Of a stretch of 44,523 nt of DNA, positions 31,025-38,965 are shown piece by piece; the first letter of the stretch is position 1, and every line of letters starts with the position of its first letter. A program made the position numbers and the translations under genes. Where the stretch lies: NCBI GenBank assembly GCA_964580575.1, contig CAZOLJ010000037.1:1-44523 (forward strand), in the 5' to 3' direction. This stretch comes from CAVPDE01 sp964580575 (GTDB lineage Bacteria > Desulfobacterota > DSM-4660 > Desulfatiglandales > HGW-15). The notes beneath the pieces were generated by a model, which was not told the DNA's origin, searched no databases, and worked only from the letters and a program-made list of their open reading frames with translations.

Positions 31025-31075
31025 AGTGAGGAGGCTGCCCCTTTTCCTAACGAGGGAAAAGAAAAAGCCCAATCC
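31025..31075 (-). other. Remnant of a cobalamin riboswitch
   Basis: The plus-strand bases ccccttttcctaacgaggga near 31039-31058, then aaaagaaaaagcccaatccc and acagcg, parallel the internal part of the riboswitch at 17488-17510. The B12 box and other conserved blocks are missing. The following bases (cgcctgtgatcac..gttgcttgagttcaa) also match those after the intact riboswitch. Confidence 0.55.
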
Positions 31076-31116
31076 CACAGCGTATTGCATCGCCTGTGAT
31101 CACCTGTTGCTTGAGT

Positions 31117-31668
31117 TCAAAAGATGTCTACCCCCAGTTCTTTGTGGATTTGTTCCATCCATTCTGGAACCGTTGGCTGATTCACCCCGCAATGAGGTTG
31201 GACATAGGGCTTGATGTCTAAAATAGGACTGCCGTCCACGGCATCCAGGCCCTTCACTTTAAGGATGTTTCCGCTTCGCCCCAGAAGAGGCACGACCGAA
31301 ACCAAAACAGGATTGGGCCGGGCCGGGCTGCAAGTTGCAAAAATGCCTTGTATGGGCAAATCCTTCCGGCCCATGGGATGCACTTTCTTGAGGTTCCTTC
31401 GCTCCGGGTCAATCAAGTGGGGCCAGTATAGAACGAGGATGTGGGAAAAGCCCTCGATGCCTTCAAGCAGTTCCTCCCATTCAGGAAAGATGACCAACTC
31501 ACAAATGGAATCGATGACCTTTTGATGATTCTCACGGGCCTTTTCCAATCGCTCTTTAAGCTCGATACCGGCTTCGCCGGCGTGCAACATGGGTGTCTTG
31601 ATTTGGCTTCGCACCAGGCCCACGGGCCTGAGTTCCATCGGCGGCCAGTTTCCAGGATCCGTTTCCAT
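31117..31668 (-). CDS. TrmO/TsaA family protein, copy 2
   Basis: A 183-aa protein identical to the copy at 17642 apart from the last 22 or so residues, where it reads GVNQPTVPEWMEQIHKELGV in place of GVDRATVPAWMEQIHKDMGI. All TrmO marks are present (ARPNPV, DIKPYV). The shift from perfect identity to ordinary divergence within one gene shows that only part of the gene was copied or converted. It follows DUF3786 copy 2 with the same 43-base gap as in copy 1. Confidence 0.82.
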   Translation of the reverse strand: METDPGNWPPMELRPVGLVRSQIKTPMLHAGEAGIELKERLEKARENHQKVIDSICELVIFPEWEELLEGIEGFSHILVLYWPHLIDPERRNLKKVHPMGRKDLPIQGIFATCSPARPNPVLVSVVPLLGRSGNILKVKGLDAVDGSPILDIKPYVQPHCGVNQPTVPEWMEQIHKELGVDIF

Positions 31669-32526
31669 TCCATTGTCTCCGGAGTTTGAGGAGTTAACCA
31701 TGTTCGTGTTTCTAGGTCTTCGCATCAAAACCGTGCCTCAAGCCGATCTTCGTGAACATCTGTGCCAGCCCGGTTCCCAACGTGAAAACAGAACCAATGT
31801 CCAGGTTTCGATCGGCTGTTTCGTCGAAGAAGATGTGAAGGCTGGAATCCATGCCGTCTTCCGGAAGCCAATAGCAGATCATGACCGGTACTTTGGGCAA
31901 GGGATACAGAACCACAGAGATATCGGATTCAAATTGCTTGTCTACCTGCTTTCCCCCGAAAACATGAACGATGTCATCAAAGAGCGGCGTGTAGACGTCT
32001 GCTACTCTTTTCGTGGGCTCTTCACAGCGCTTTTGGAACAAGGGATACCCATCACGACCTCCTCTTAACTCACGGTAGGGGACCCACTTCCCGGCTGGCG
32101 GCAGCCCTTGCCCGTAGAGGATGTAGCTGAGAAAGGGAGCAGAAACCCATGGGTTGATATGAATTTCAGCATAGAGATTTCCATCAGTATCGACGCTGAA
32201 ATTCTTCCCGAGCACCTTGAGGGTCAGCTTCTTGCCATTGAGAACAGCCCCCACTCGTTCAGCCGCCTTAGACAAATCGATGCGGGTGATCTCCGACTTC
32301 AGCTTCTCAAGACGATCCTCGGGACGTGGTTCTTGCGGGCTGTTCTTGTCGGGTTCCTCCGTGAACCTCTCAAGGACCTCCGGGCTCGGCTTGGGGCACT
32401 CGAGGAACTTCTTCTGACCCAGGAAGACCGCCCCGGCAAAGGCAAGGCAGGTCTTCTCCCCGCACTCTCCGCAGTTCGACTTGTCCAGAAAACGAAAAAT
32501 CTCAAAAGCGTTCTTAGGTTTGCTCA
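31183..32526. repeat. 1,344-bp duplicated block, copy 2
   Basis: Apparently identical to 17708-19051, with the same orientation. The left edge lies inside trmO; the right edge is one base before the end of the DUF3786 start codon. Confidence 0.9.
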
Positions 32527-32527
32527 T
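31712..32527 (-). CDS. DUF3786 protein with N-terminal Fe-S cysteine cluster, copy 2
   Basis: A 271-aa protein, MSKPKNAFEIFRFLDKSNCG, with the same four-cysteine motif and DUF3786 domain as copy 1 and no residue difference from codon 2 onward. Unlike copy 1 it has a normal ATG (32527) and a ribosome site (AAGGGG eight bases upstream), so this copy looks like the better expressed or original one. Upstream, a short trace of the His-rich gene end is visible (32564-32582), hinting that the order His-rich, DUF3786, trmO was once present here too. Confidence 0.85.
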   Translation of the reverse strand: MSKPKNAFEIFRFLDKSNCGECGEKTCLAFAGAVFLGQKKFLECPKPSPEVLERFTEEPDKNSPQEPRPEDRLEKLKSEITRIDLSKAAERVGAVLNGKKLTLKVLGKNFSVDTDGNLYAEIHINPWVSAPFLSYILYGQGLPPAGKWVPYRELRGGRDGYPLFQKRCEEPTKRVADVYTPLFDDIVHVFGGKQVDKQFESDISVVLYPLPKVPVMICYWLPEDGMDSSLHIFFDETADRNLDIGSVFTLGTGLAQMFTKIGLRHGFDAKT

Positions 32528-32563
32528 CAGGTTAGCCCCTTTGGACTGCTCATCCTGGCCTCG

Positions 32564-32582
32564 TTATGGGAATGGTCATGGG
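32564..32582 (-). other. Trace of the His-rich gene 3' end
   Basis: atgggaatggtcatgggg matches the end of the His-rich gene at 19100-19117 (codons for PHDHSH on the minus strand). It is short, so chance cannot be excluded, but the position relative to DUF3786 is the same in both loci. Confidence 0.45.
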
Positions 32583-32596
32583 GCAGAGAGGATGTC

Positions 32597-33415
32597 TTAT
32601 GGATTCAAATCCAGGATGTCCAGAAACATGCGCTTGAACTGATCAAAATACTCAGGCCCCTTTAAAGGCTCGGACGAAGGCAACTCCAGGGTGAGGGTAT
32701 GGATTCGCCTCTCCATTCCTGCGTAATTGCCAAGCGAGCCCGGAAAGACCTGATACCTCCGGAAAGGCAGGCCGTTCTCTTTGCTGACTTTTTTAAGCCA
32801 AATCACAAGCGAGTCAAGAGCTGAGGACGGACCATCGTAATCGTTGCACGCAAGCGGCGAATGAACGCTGATGATGTGACTGGGCTTGAACCGGTTCACC
32901 AGGGCAATCTGGAACTTCGTCTCGCTCTCACTGTTCGCCTGCGGTCCGGAATAGTATCTATCTTTACTGCTCCGCATCCAGTCTTTGGTCGGGAAATTCC
33001 GGTTGATGTCCACTCCCGCGCTGTTTGTTCTTCTCTGAGGCCTTGCAAGGAAACCATCGGGATTGACAAGAGGCGCGATCACAATCGTTTTGTTCGAATA
33101 GAGTTCCGGATTTTTCTTCAGAAACTGCGCAAGTCTGAAAAGGATGTAGACGGAAGGGCTTTCGTCACCGTGTACGCCGCCTAAAAAAAGCACAACCTTT
33201 CCGGAGCTTTTTCCAAATGCAGTGAACATGAGCGGCCGATTACCACGGGTTTTTCGATGATACTCCCAATCCAGTTTTTCAATATCCAGGTCCTTCCATC
33301 CAAGGTTTTCGGAATGCCCTTTCAGCTCAGATGCGTATTTCTGGAATTCCCCCGGTTTGTCCTGGGCCGCTCCTGAGGTGACACTCGCGGAAGGGAGCAA
33401 ACTCAGACAAAGCAA
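32597..33415 (-). CDS. M14-family metallopeptidase, MpaA-like
   Basis: A protein of about 272 aa with zinc-carboxypeptidase marks: GGVHGDESPSVYILF (His and Glu ligands), APLVNPDGFLARPQRRTNSA then GVDINRNFPTKDW (the MpaA-type NxRNFP segment), IISVHSPLACNDYD (third His), and LTLELPSSEP (catalytic Glu). Such enzymes cleave amide bonds in murein peptides. The chain begins with part of a signal sequence (LCLSLLPSASVTSGAAQ) but has no ATG. The upstream in-frame codons reach a stop without a good start, so I use TTG 33415; the 5' end may be damaged. Confidence 0.78.
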   Translation of the reverse strand: MLCLSLLPSASVTSGAAQDKPGEFQKYASELKGHSENLGWKDLDIEKLDWEYHRKTRGNRPLMFTAFGKSSGKVVLFLGGVHGDESPSVYILFRLAQFLKKNPELYSNKTIVIAPLVNPDGFLARPQRRTNSAGVDINRNFPTKDWMRSSKDRYYSGPQANSESETKFQIALVNRFKPSHIISVHSPLACNDYDGPSSALDSLVIWLKKVSKENGLPFRRYQVFPGSLGNYAGMERRIHTLTLELPSSEPLKGPEYFDQFKRMFLDILDLNP

Positions 33416-33532
33416 AAAGATCGCTGCAGGAAAAGGAGATTTATTGCCTTTTAACGATGGCTCCGGTTATTCCTGGCTGTGGGCTCAGGGAGTCTTCTGC
33501 CGATAAGGCCTACTCTGCTACCATACCTCCGT

Positions 33533-33721
33533 CTATTCTTCAAATAAGATCTTGTGATTGACCAGGTTCATGCTCTTGAGTTTCGCCCTGATGATCTTCT
33601 GCTCTCCAAAGATGTTGACCAGGCGGAACTCCTTGTCCCCTTCTGGGGTAATCTCGTCCACGGATTCAAGCACAAGTTCCTCTTGGCCGTCCTTGAAAAA
33701 AAATGCATTCGCTTCACACAT
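33533..33721 (-). CDS. cooT: CooT family nickel-binding protein, copy 2
   Basis: A 62-aa protein, MCEANAFFFKDGQEELVLES, nearly the same as copy 1. Cys2 is the expected nickel ligand. Its start overlaps the end of the DUF3842 gene by 8 bases, the usual arrangement, and DUF3842 supplies the ribosome site context (GGAGGTGTTGAGA). Presence of both genes supports nickel enzymes in the host, such as CO dehydrogenase. Confidence 0.88.
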   Translation of the reverse strand: MCEANAFFFKDGQEELVLESVDEITPEGDKEFRLVNIFGEQKIIRAKLKSMNLVNHKILFEE

Positions 33722-34136
33722 TTCTCAACACCTCCTTTATTTGTTCGTTGATCATCGTCTCGATCAGGTGCGGAAGGGGCTCCCTGCTCGATCCGACGAG
33801 GACCATATTTTCATGGTGCAATGGAATGAGAATCTTCACCGCAGCGCTTGAGCTGATGGCTTCAGCCATGCGGGGAGTGACTTCTCCCATCATGGCATTC
33901 GGCCAGGTAATGGTCACAGGCCCCAGGATCACGTCCACCAGTTCCATGGCGCGGACCACGGGATTCTCTCCTGTAGCGCCCCGGTTTGCTCCTGCCTTCA
34001 GCATCTGAGAGGTTGCAACCGCGTTGGTGCCCAGTGCCCATATCTCTATGGACTCGCCGTATCTACTTTTCAGGGCCCTGATGATGGCCGCCCCGATTCC
34101 GCCGCCTTGGCCGTCGACAACACAAAGACGCTTCAT
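33714..34136 (-). CDS. DUF3842 family protein
   Basis: A 140-aa protein with an N-terminal dinucleotide-type turn (MKRLCVVDGQGGGIGAAIIR) and AVATSQMLKAGANRGATGEN, typical of DUF3842. Function is unknown. It is commonly next to cooT, and here overlaps it, so a role in nickel handling is inferred. A truncated second copy ends at 29762. Confidence 0.85.
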   Translation of the reverse strand: MKRLCVVDGQGGGIGAAIIRALKSRYGESIEIWALGTNAVATSQMLKAGANRGATGENPVVRAMELVDVILGPVTITWPNAMMGEVTPRMAEAISSSAAVKILIPLHHENMVLVGSSREPLPHLIETMINEQIKEVLRNV

Positions 34137-34204
34137 GGATGGTTTGCCCGTTTCCTATGCCCTCCGAGGGGTCCTGCCGGATCACCTCGGAGGGCCTGTC
34201 CGTC

Positions 34205-35266
34205 TCACTGGTTCCAAACCAAGGCGTAAGGATCGCCTCCCGCCACCTTGTCAGCCAAGCTTGCTTTTCCGGAGAACTGCTTGAGTTCGGAAATGTAAGT
34301 CAGAAGCTTCTGCTTTTGCATTCGTGCCAGTTCCCGCGACATCTTCACTCTGGCGATCCAGAACATGGGATTGCCAGGCCCGCCCTGGGTCGCCATGTCC
34401 TCAGCCTTAACCCCTGTGTCCGCATAGGCTTTGTCCCAATCAAACCCGAGCGCCACGCCTTTGCACGTGTCGGTTTTCCTGTTGACCCGCATGGCGATGA
34501 TGGAGGGCTGAACTTTGCCGCTGGAGTACTTGGCCAGGGCCTCATCCCCGATGGCCATAGCATACCCCGAGGACTTCCCTGCCGTGGTGTTGAACATCAC
34601 CTGGAGGGCGTCGGCTGCGCATTTGCCGGGAGCGATGACGAACATGTATTGCTCGCCGGGTCCCAGAGGCATCTTCTCCATGAGGTACTGCCCGGCAACA
34701 TAGCCGGAATTCACGCCGGGACAGAAATGGTCGTGAAAGGTGGCCGCGAGAAGCAGGGTCCACGGAGGTTCTACGGCCCAAGTCAGGCAGATGCTGATCA
34801 CAGAGAAAGCCTTCTGACCGATCAAGCCTGACGATGCCGCTTTCCAGCCTTCAGGCGCCAGGATTTCGGCCGGGTCGGCATCGATCACCTGTTGTTCGAA
34901 GCCTGCACCGGTCCATTTAGAAAACACCAGCTTCCCTGTGTCCTTCCTGTAAATCGAACACCACAGTGGTTCTTGGAGCGAAGTATGCAAAGTGAGCAGA
35001 GATCGTGATCCCACGCTGCACCCCGTGATTTGTTGGGCCATGTCAATAAGAGCTTCAGTGCTCTGATCGGCGATCTGACCGTAACCGGCGTTAGTCAACA
35101 CGAGCAAGTTGCGGTCGCCTTTCGGAAGACCGATTTCCGACATGGCTCTGGCCAGCGCTTCTTGAGCCTTGCCCAATTCAGGCGAAACCTGCGCGGCATG
35201 ACCAGACGAAAAAGAAAGAAGCCCCAAAGCTGAAAAAACAAAAACCAGACCCAGCAATCTTTTCAT
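34205..35266 (-). CDS. Exported FmdE-like protein
   Basis: A 353-aa protein with a signal peptide (MKRLLGLVFVFSALGLLSFS, then SGHAA). The second half carries the FmdE mark FHDHFCPGVNSGYVAGQYL and the downstream APGKCAADALQVMFNTT. The first half (ELGKAQEALARAMSEIGLP, LLVLTNAGYGQIADQSTEAL) has no name I recognise but contains GCSVGSRSLLTLH. FmdE was named from formylmethanofuran dehydrogenase operons, but its wider family is found in non-methanogens with a metal site. Export to the periplasm argues for metal capture. GGGAGGAT precedes ATG 35266. Confidence 0.82.
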   Translation of the reverse strand: MKRLLGLVFVFSALGLLSFSSGHAAQVSPELGKAQEALARAMSEIGLPKGDRNLLVLTNAGYGQIADQSTEALIDMAQQITGCSVGSRSLLTLHTSLQEPLWCSIYRKDTGKLVFSKWTGAGFEQQVIDADPAEILAPEGWKAASSGLIGQKAFSVISICLTWAVEPPWTLLLAATFHDHFCPGVNSGYVAGQYLMEKMPLGPGEQYMFVIAPGKCAADALQVMFNTTAGKSSGYAMAIGDEALAKYSSGKVQPSIIAMRVNRKTDTCKGVALGFDWDKAYADTGVKAEDMATQGGPGNPMFWIARVKMSRELARMQKQKLLTYISELKQFSGKASLADKVAGGDPYALVWNQ

Positions 35267-35435
35267 GAGTATCCTCCCAATCGCACTTCCAGTCCTGAGC
35301 CTTCTCCTTTCTTCATGAAAGGGCCTTCTTTTGCCCAGGTCGAATAGGAATGAATATGGGACCGGCTTCTTGCCTGTCATTGCATGTTATTTCACCGCAG
35401 GACGCAAAGGACGCAAAGAGAAAGTTGTTTTTTTG
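35267..35435. other. Intergenic region
   Basis: About 170 bases between the two FmdE-like genes. It contains the direct repeat ggacgcaaaggacgcaaag near 35400-35418. No clear promoter or hairpin. Confidence 0.4.
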
Positions 35436-36047
35436 CTAACGTTTTTCGACGGCGTCAAAACAGGGAATGCACAACACTTGGTCGTTGAAACGCCGGGTCC
35501 GCGTCTCCATCACCGGTTCACCGCAGCTCTCGCAGGTCAGGCTCGCCAGGATGCGGGCCTTTTTCGGCACCTGGCTCTCCGGCGCCTTGAAATCGAAAAC
35601 ATCCGCCATGTCCGAGTCCATGATCCGCTTTGAAACCGCGGCCCTTGCTTCCTTCCAGGTTTTTTCTTCTTCTTCGCTCAAGCCCTCGGCCTGCATCTTG
35701 TGGTGCAGCTTTCTCATCAACGGTCCGGTATCTCCGTAGATGGTCGGGCGAAGAACCAGGCGCACGGCCTTGCCGTCTCTGCGCCGGTAGAAGGTGAAAG
35801 CGTTCTTGCCCAAGTCCTTGTGGATCAGGTTGCCCTTGCCGAAGGTGCAGCCGGTCAGGTACTGGATGGCGTCCACGCCGCACATGTCGGTTTCCACCAC
35901 GGCCACGATCTCCTCATCAGGAGATTTCCCCATCTCCTTCAAGGCCCACTCCGCAGCCCGGATTCCTATGGCCAAGCCCGGGCACCAGTGGCCGTGGAAG
36001 CTCATAGTATCCTTAAGTTGCTGTTCGTCTATTCGATCCGCACTCAT
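35436..36047 (-). CDS. FmdE family protein with C-terminal zinc finger
   Basis: A 203-aa cytoplasmic protein. The FmdE domain has FHGHWCPGLAIGIRAAEWAL, VVETDMCGVDAIQYLTGCTF and GKGNLIHKDLGKNAFTFYRR. The C-terminus has two CxxC pairs (CESCGEP and CIPCFD) forming a treble-clef-type finger. The enzyme role is not established; family structures show a metal bound by the Cys/His set. It lies just downstream of the Dpp/Nik-type ABC operon on the same strand. Confidence 0.87.
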   Translation of the reverse strand: MSADRIDEQQLKDTMSFHGHWCPGLAIGIRAAEWALKEMGKSPDEEIVAVVETDMCGVDAIQYLTGCTFGKGNLIHKDLGKNAFTFYRRRDGKAVRLVLRPTIYGDTGPLMRKLHHKMQAEGLSEEEEKTWKEARAAVSKRIMDSDMADVFDFKAPESQVPKKARILASLTCESCGEPVMETRTRRFNDQVLCIPCFDAVEKR

Positions 36048-36089
36048 GATCTGTTCCTCCTATATCCGATTCAGTTTTGTGTTTCATTG

Positions 36090-36130
36090 TCTCCCCCTCC
36101 CCTTAATCCCCTCCCGCCAGGGGAGGGGAA
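36090..36130. repeat. Dispersed G/C-rich palindromic repeat, copy 4
   Basis: tctccccctccccttaatcc followed by cctcccgccaggggaggggaa. It lies between the ABC operon and the FmdE gene. Confidence 0.75.
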
Positions 36131-36188
36131 AGTAATTGTCGCACGCGTGGGCGCGGAGCTTTCGTTTTGGGAGGACTCGACCATTTAT

Positions 36189-38132
36189 TCATTTCAATGG
36201 GGAATGGCACCAAACCCGATGCCGTCCCTCTTGCAATCTTACCTGCTTCGGGAAGACCGTGGAGCAACGTTCCTGCACCCGATCACAACGTGCAGAAAAG
36301 GGGCAACCCTTGTGATTGGATCCTCCCGGTCCGAAAGAAGCCGCAGCGATCCCACCCCCAGCGCTCGCAATCAAGAGCCTGGTATAGGGATGCGCAGAAC
36401 GGCCCATGATCTGAACGGTCGGTCCCATCTCGACCAGATGTCCTGCCAGCATCACGCCGATGCGGTCACTGATCTTTCGAGCCACACCCAGGTCGTGGGT
36501 GATGAAGAGCATGGTGAGGCCTTTTTCGATCTGTAAATCCAGCATCATCTTGAGCACCTTGGCCTGCACGCTCGGGTCCAGCGAACTGGTGGGTTCATCG
36601 GCCACCACCAGGGAGGGCTGTGACACAAGCGCCCGGGCAATGCAGAGGCGCTGCAAGGCGCCCATGTTGAGTTCATGGGCGTAGCGTCCAAGAAAATCAG
36701 GCTCCGTGGACAAATGAACGTCCGAAAGGGCCTGGAGAACCCGCTTTCGAATTGCCTCATTGTCACGCAGTGGCTCCTGGATCTTGAGGGGCTCGGCCAC
36801 AATGTCAAATACCGAAAGGCGATGGCTCACCGCTTCAGCCGGATTCTGATAGACCACGCCGATTTTCCTGGCCAAAGACCGGTATTCTCCCTTGATCCAC
36901 TGGTCCATGTCCCTGCCCTCAAAGACGCGGTGTCCCTGATCAGGCTGAAGAACGCCGGCCGCAATCATGGCGAGGGTTGTTTTGCCGGATCCGGTTTCAC
37001 CCACGAGGCAGAAGATCTCCCCTGCGCGAAGAGTGAGACTCGTCGGGCCGAGAGCCGTTATGTCGCCGTAGCGCTTGCTGACCTGCTCCAGTTCAAGTTG
37101 AGTGGCGATGCCTCCGCGGAGACAGCGAACCTGATGCGTCCCTGCCTCCGTGAGGTCCACAGCCTTCTCGGCGCATTCCGGCAGAGCCTGCGTGCACCGG
37201 GGCTGAAAAAGACACCCCTTGGGAGGCGAGTGGCCGTCTGCATGAGATGCTCCCGCACCGATCACATGGGAGTGTGGACGAAGGGCTCCGTTGTTTTCGG
37301 AGTGCCGGTGGATCACGCGGTAGAAGGCGTCCCCCCGGATGCCCCCCAAATCGCGATGGATCTCCAGGCTGGGGTAAGAGCGACCGAGAGCCAGGGTATA
37401 AGGGTGAAGGGGGTTCATGAGGAGATCCCTGGCCGGCAGAGTCTCCATGACCTGGCCCAGATAGAGCATGACCAGCTCATCCGCCAAGCTCTTGGCCAGG
37501 TCAAGATCATGGGTGATGAGGAGCAGGGCCTTACCCTGATCTCGGGTTTCCAAGATGATGCGGCTCACAAAAGACTTGGTCATCACATCGAGGCCGGCCG
37601 TGGGTTCGTCCAGAATCAAGGCCTCGGGATCCATGATCAGGGCCATGGCCAGCAAAGCCCGCTGGATCTCGCCTCCGCTCACTTCATGGGGAAAACGCCC
37701 GGCTTGGGAAGCGGGGATGCCCAGTCGTCCCAGCCTCTCCCGAGCCTTCAATTCCGCTTCCTTTTTGTTTGCGCCGCTGTGCCGGATCAGGGGTTCAGCC
37801 ACCTGGTCAACGATCCGATGGACCGGGTTCAGGTTTGCCGCCCCGTTCTGAAAGAGCATGGCAATGTGGGCCCAGCGGATTCTGTTCAAGCTGTTTTCGC
37901 TTGCCCCCACAATCTCCTGTCCATCCAGCTTGGCGCTGCCCTTGACTTCAGCATAGCCAGGCAGAAGCCCCATCAGCGATTTCCCGAGCGTGGTCTTGCC
38001 GGACCCGGACTCCCCCACCAGGGCTGTGATTCGGCCGGGGACCAAGTTCAAACAAACCTGGTCCAAGGCGATCAGCGCATGGTCCTTTGTCCGGTAGGTG
38101 ACACTCAGTTTGTCGATTGCGATTTTCACCAC
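36189..38132 (-). CDS. Fused double ATPase of an oligopeptide/nickel-type ABC transporter
   Basis: A 647-aa protein joining DppD- and DppF-type ATPases, which are usually separate. The first half has Walker A GESGSGKTT, signature VSGGEIQRAL, Walker B ALILDEPTAGLD and the oligo_HPY tail (NPLHPYTLALGRSYP, CLFQPRCTQALPEC). The second half has Walker A GETGSGKTT, Walker B LVVADEPTSSLD and a second HPY tail (CPFSARCDRVQERC). The second signature is LNMGALQR instead of LSGGxxQR. The linker has several His (HRHSENNGALRPHSHV). It powers the DppB/C permeases encoded upstream, overlapping dppC by 7 bases. Confidence 0.9.
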   Translation of the reverse strand: MVKIAIDKLSVTYRTKDHALIALDQVCLNLVPGRITALVGESGSGKTTLGKSLMGLLPGYAEVKGSAKLDGQEIVGASENSLNRIRWAHIAMLFQNGAANLNPVHRIVDQVAEPLIRHSGANKKEAELKARERLGRLGIPASQAGRFPHEVSGGEIQRALLAMALIMDPEALILDEPTAGLDVMTKSFVSRIILETRDQGKALLLITHDLDLAKSLADELVMLYLGQVMETLPARDLLMNPLHPYTLALGRSYPSLEIHRDLGGIRGDAFYRVIHRHSENNGALRPHSHVIGAGASHADGHSPPKGCLFQPRCTQALPECAEKAVDLTEAGTHQVRCLRGGIATQLELEQVSKRYGDITALGPTSLTLRAGEIFCLVGETGSGKTTLAMIAAGVLQPDQGHRVFEGRDMDQWIKGEYRSLARKIGVVYQNPAEAVSHRLSVFDIVAEPLKIQEPLRDNEAIRKRVLQALSDVHLSTEPDFLGRYAHELNMGALQRLCIARALVSQPSLVVADEPTSSLDPSVQAKVLKMMLDLQIEKGLTMLFITHDLGVARKISDRIGVMLAGHLVEMGPTVQIMGRSAHPYTRLLIASAGGGIAAASFGPGGSNHKGCPFSARCDRVQERCSTVFPKQVRLQEGRHRVWCHSPLK

Positions 38133-38965
38133 GCTTCCTTCAACCTCGGATCAAAGACCTTTTCAAGGCTAATCGCCAAGAAAGTAACCGTCATGATCAA
38201 AAGGGTCAAGCACAGGATCGGTGGAATCAGCCAGTTCCACCAGATGTCGAGGTAATAATACTTCAGGGCATAGCTGATCATCATGCCCAGAGACTTGCGG
38301 CTGGGATCAAACAGGCCCAGAAAACTCAGGGACGCCTCCATGAACATGGCCATCCTTGCCTTTGTGGTAAAACCGATCAGGTAAAGAGGAAAAAGCTCCG
38401 GCATCAGGTGCCGCCAAATGACGTATGCGCCGGAAGCTCCCATTTGCCGGGCGGCCTGGACGTGAAGGCCTTTCTTCACCACCAGGGCTTGGGCGCGAAT
38501 GGCCTTTGCCGTGGTCGGCCAGGACAGGGCGGCCAGGATCAGGCCCAGGGTCAAGGGTGAGGGCCGGAAAAAGGCGGCCACCAGGATCAGGATCATGACC
38601 GCGGGAACAGCCAACAGAATATCGGCAAGCCGCATCAGGAAGTGGTCAATCCAACCGCTGAACCAGGCGCAACCCAGGCCGATGGCCACGCCGACCACCA
38701 GGGCCGCCACCCCGGTCAGCAAACCGAACAACACCGTATTCCTGATGCCGTAGAGTAGTTCGGAGAAAATGTCCATGCCGCCGTCGTTGACTCCCAGCCA
38801 GTGTTCAGAGGAGGGCGGAGCCAGGGGCCGGAAGCTCATGTCATGAGGATCGTGCATGGCGAGCCATGGACCGGCCAGCACCATGATCGCGAGAACCAAA
38901 GCAAGCCCCGCACCGGTCACAAACCAGGGATCTTTCGCAAGCTCTCTTCGCACGTCAAGATGCAT
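38126..38965 (-). CDS. DppC/NikC-type ABC permease
   Basis: A 279-aa membrane protein with about six helices and the DppC N-terminus (RRELAKDPWFVTGAGLALVL). The EAA loop is RQMGASGAYVIWRHLMPELF. It pairs with the DppB-type permease, whose gene it overlaps by 11 bases. The family imports dipeptides, nickel or other small ligands. Confidence 0.92.
   Translation of the reverse strand: MHLDVRRELAKDPWFVTGAGLALVLAIMVLAGPWLAMHDPHDMSFRPLAPPSSEHWLGVNDGGMDIFSELLYGIRNTVLFGLLTGVAALVVGVAIGLGCAWFSGWIDHFLMRLADILLAVPAVMILILVAAFFRPSPLTLGLILAALSWPTTAKAIRAQALVVKKGLHVQAARQMGASGAYVIWRHLMPELFPLYLIGFTTKARMAMFMEASLSFLGLFDPSRKSLGMMISYALKYYYLDIWWNWLIPPILCLTLLIMTVTFLAISLEKVFDPRLKEAW

Noticed and set aside
36675..38255. 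526-codon open frame on the plus strand opposite the fused ABC ATPase
   Set aside because: The minus strand carries two complete sets of ABC motifs. The plus frame has no recognisable domain and no ribosome site.
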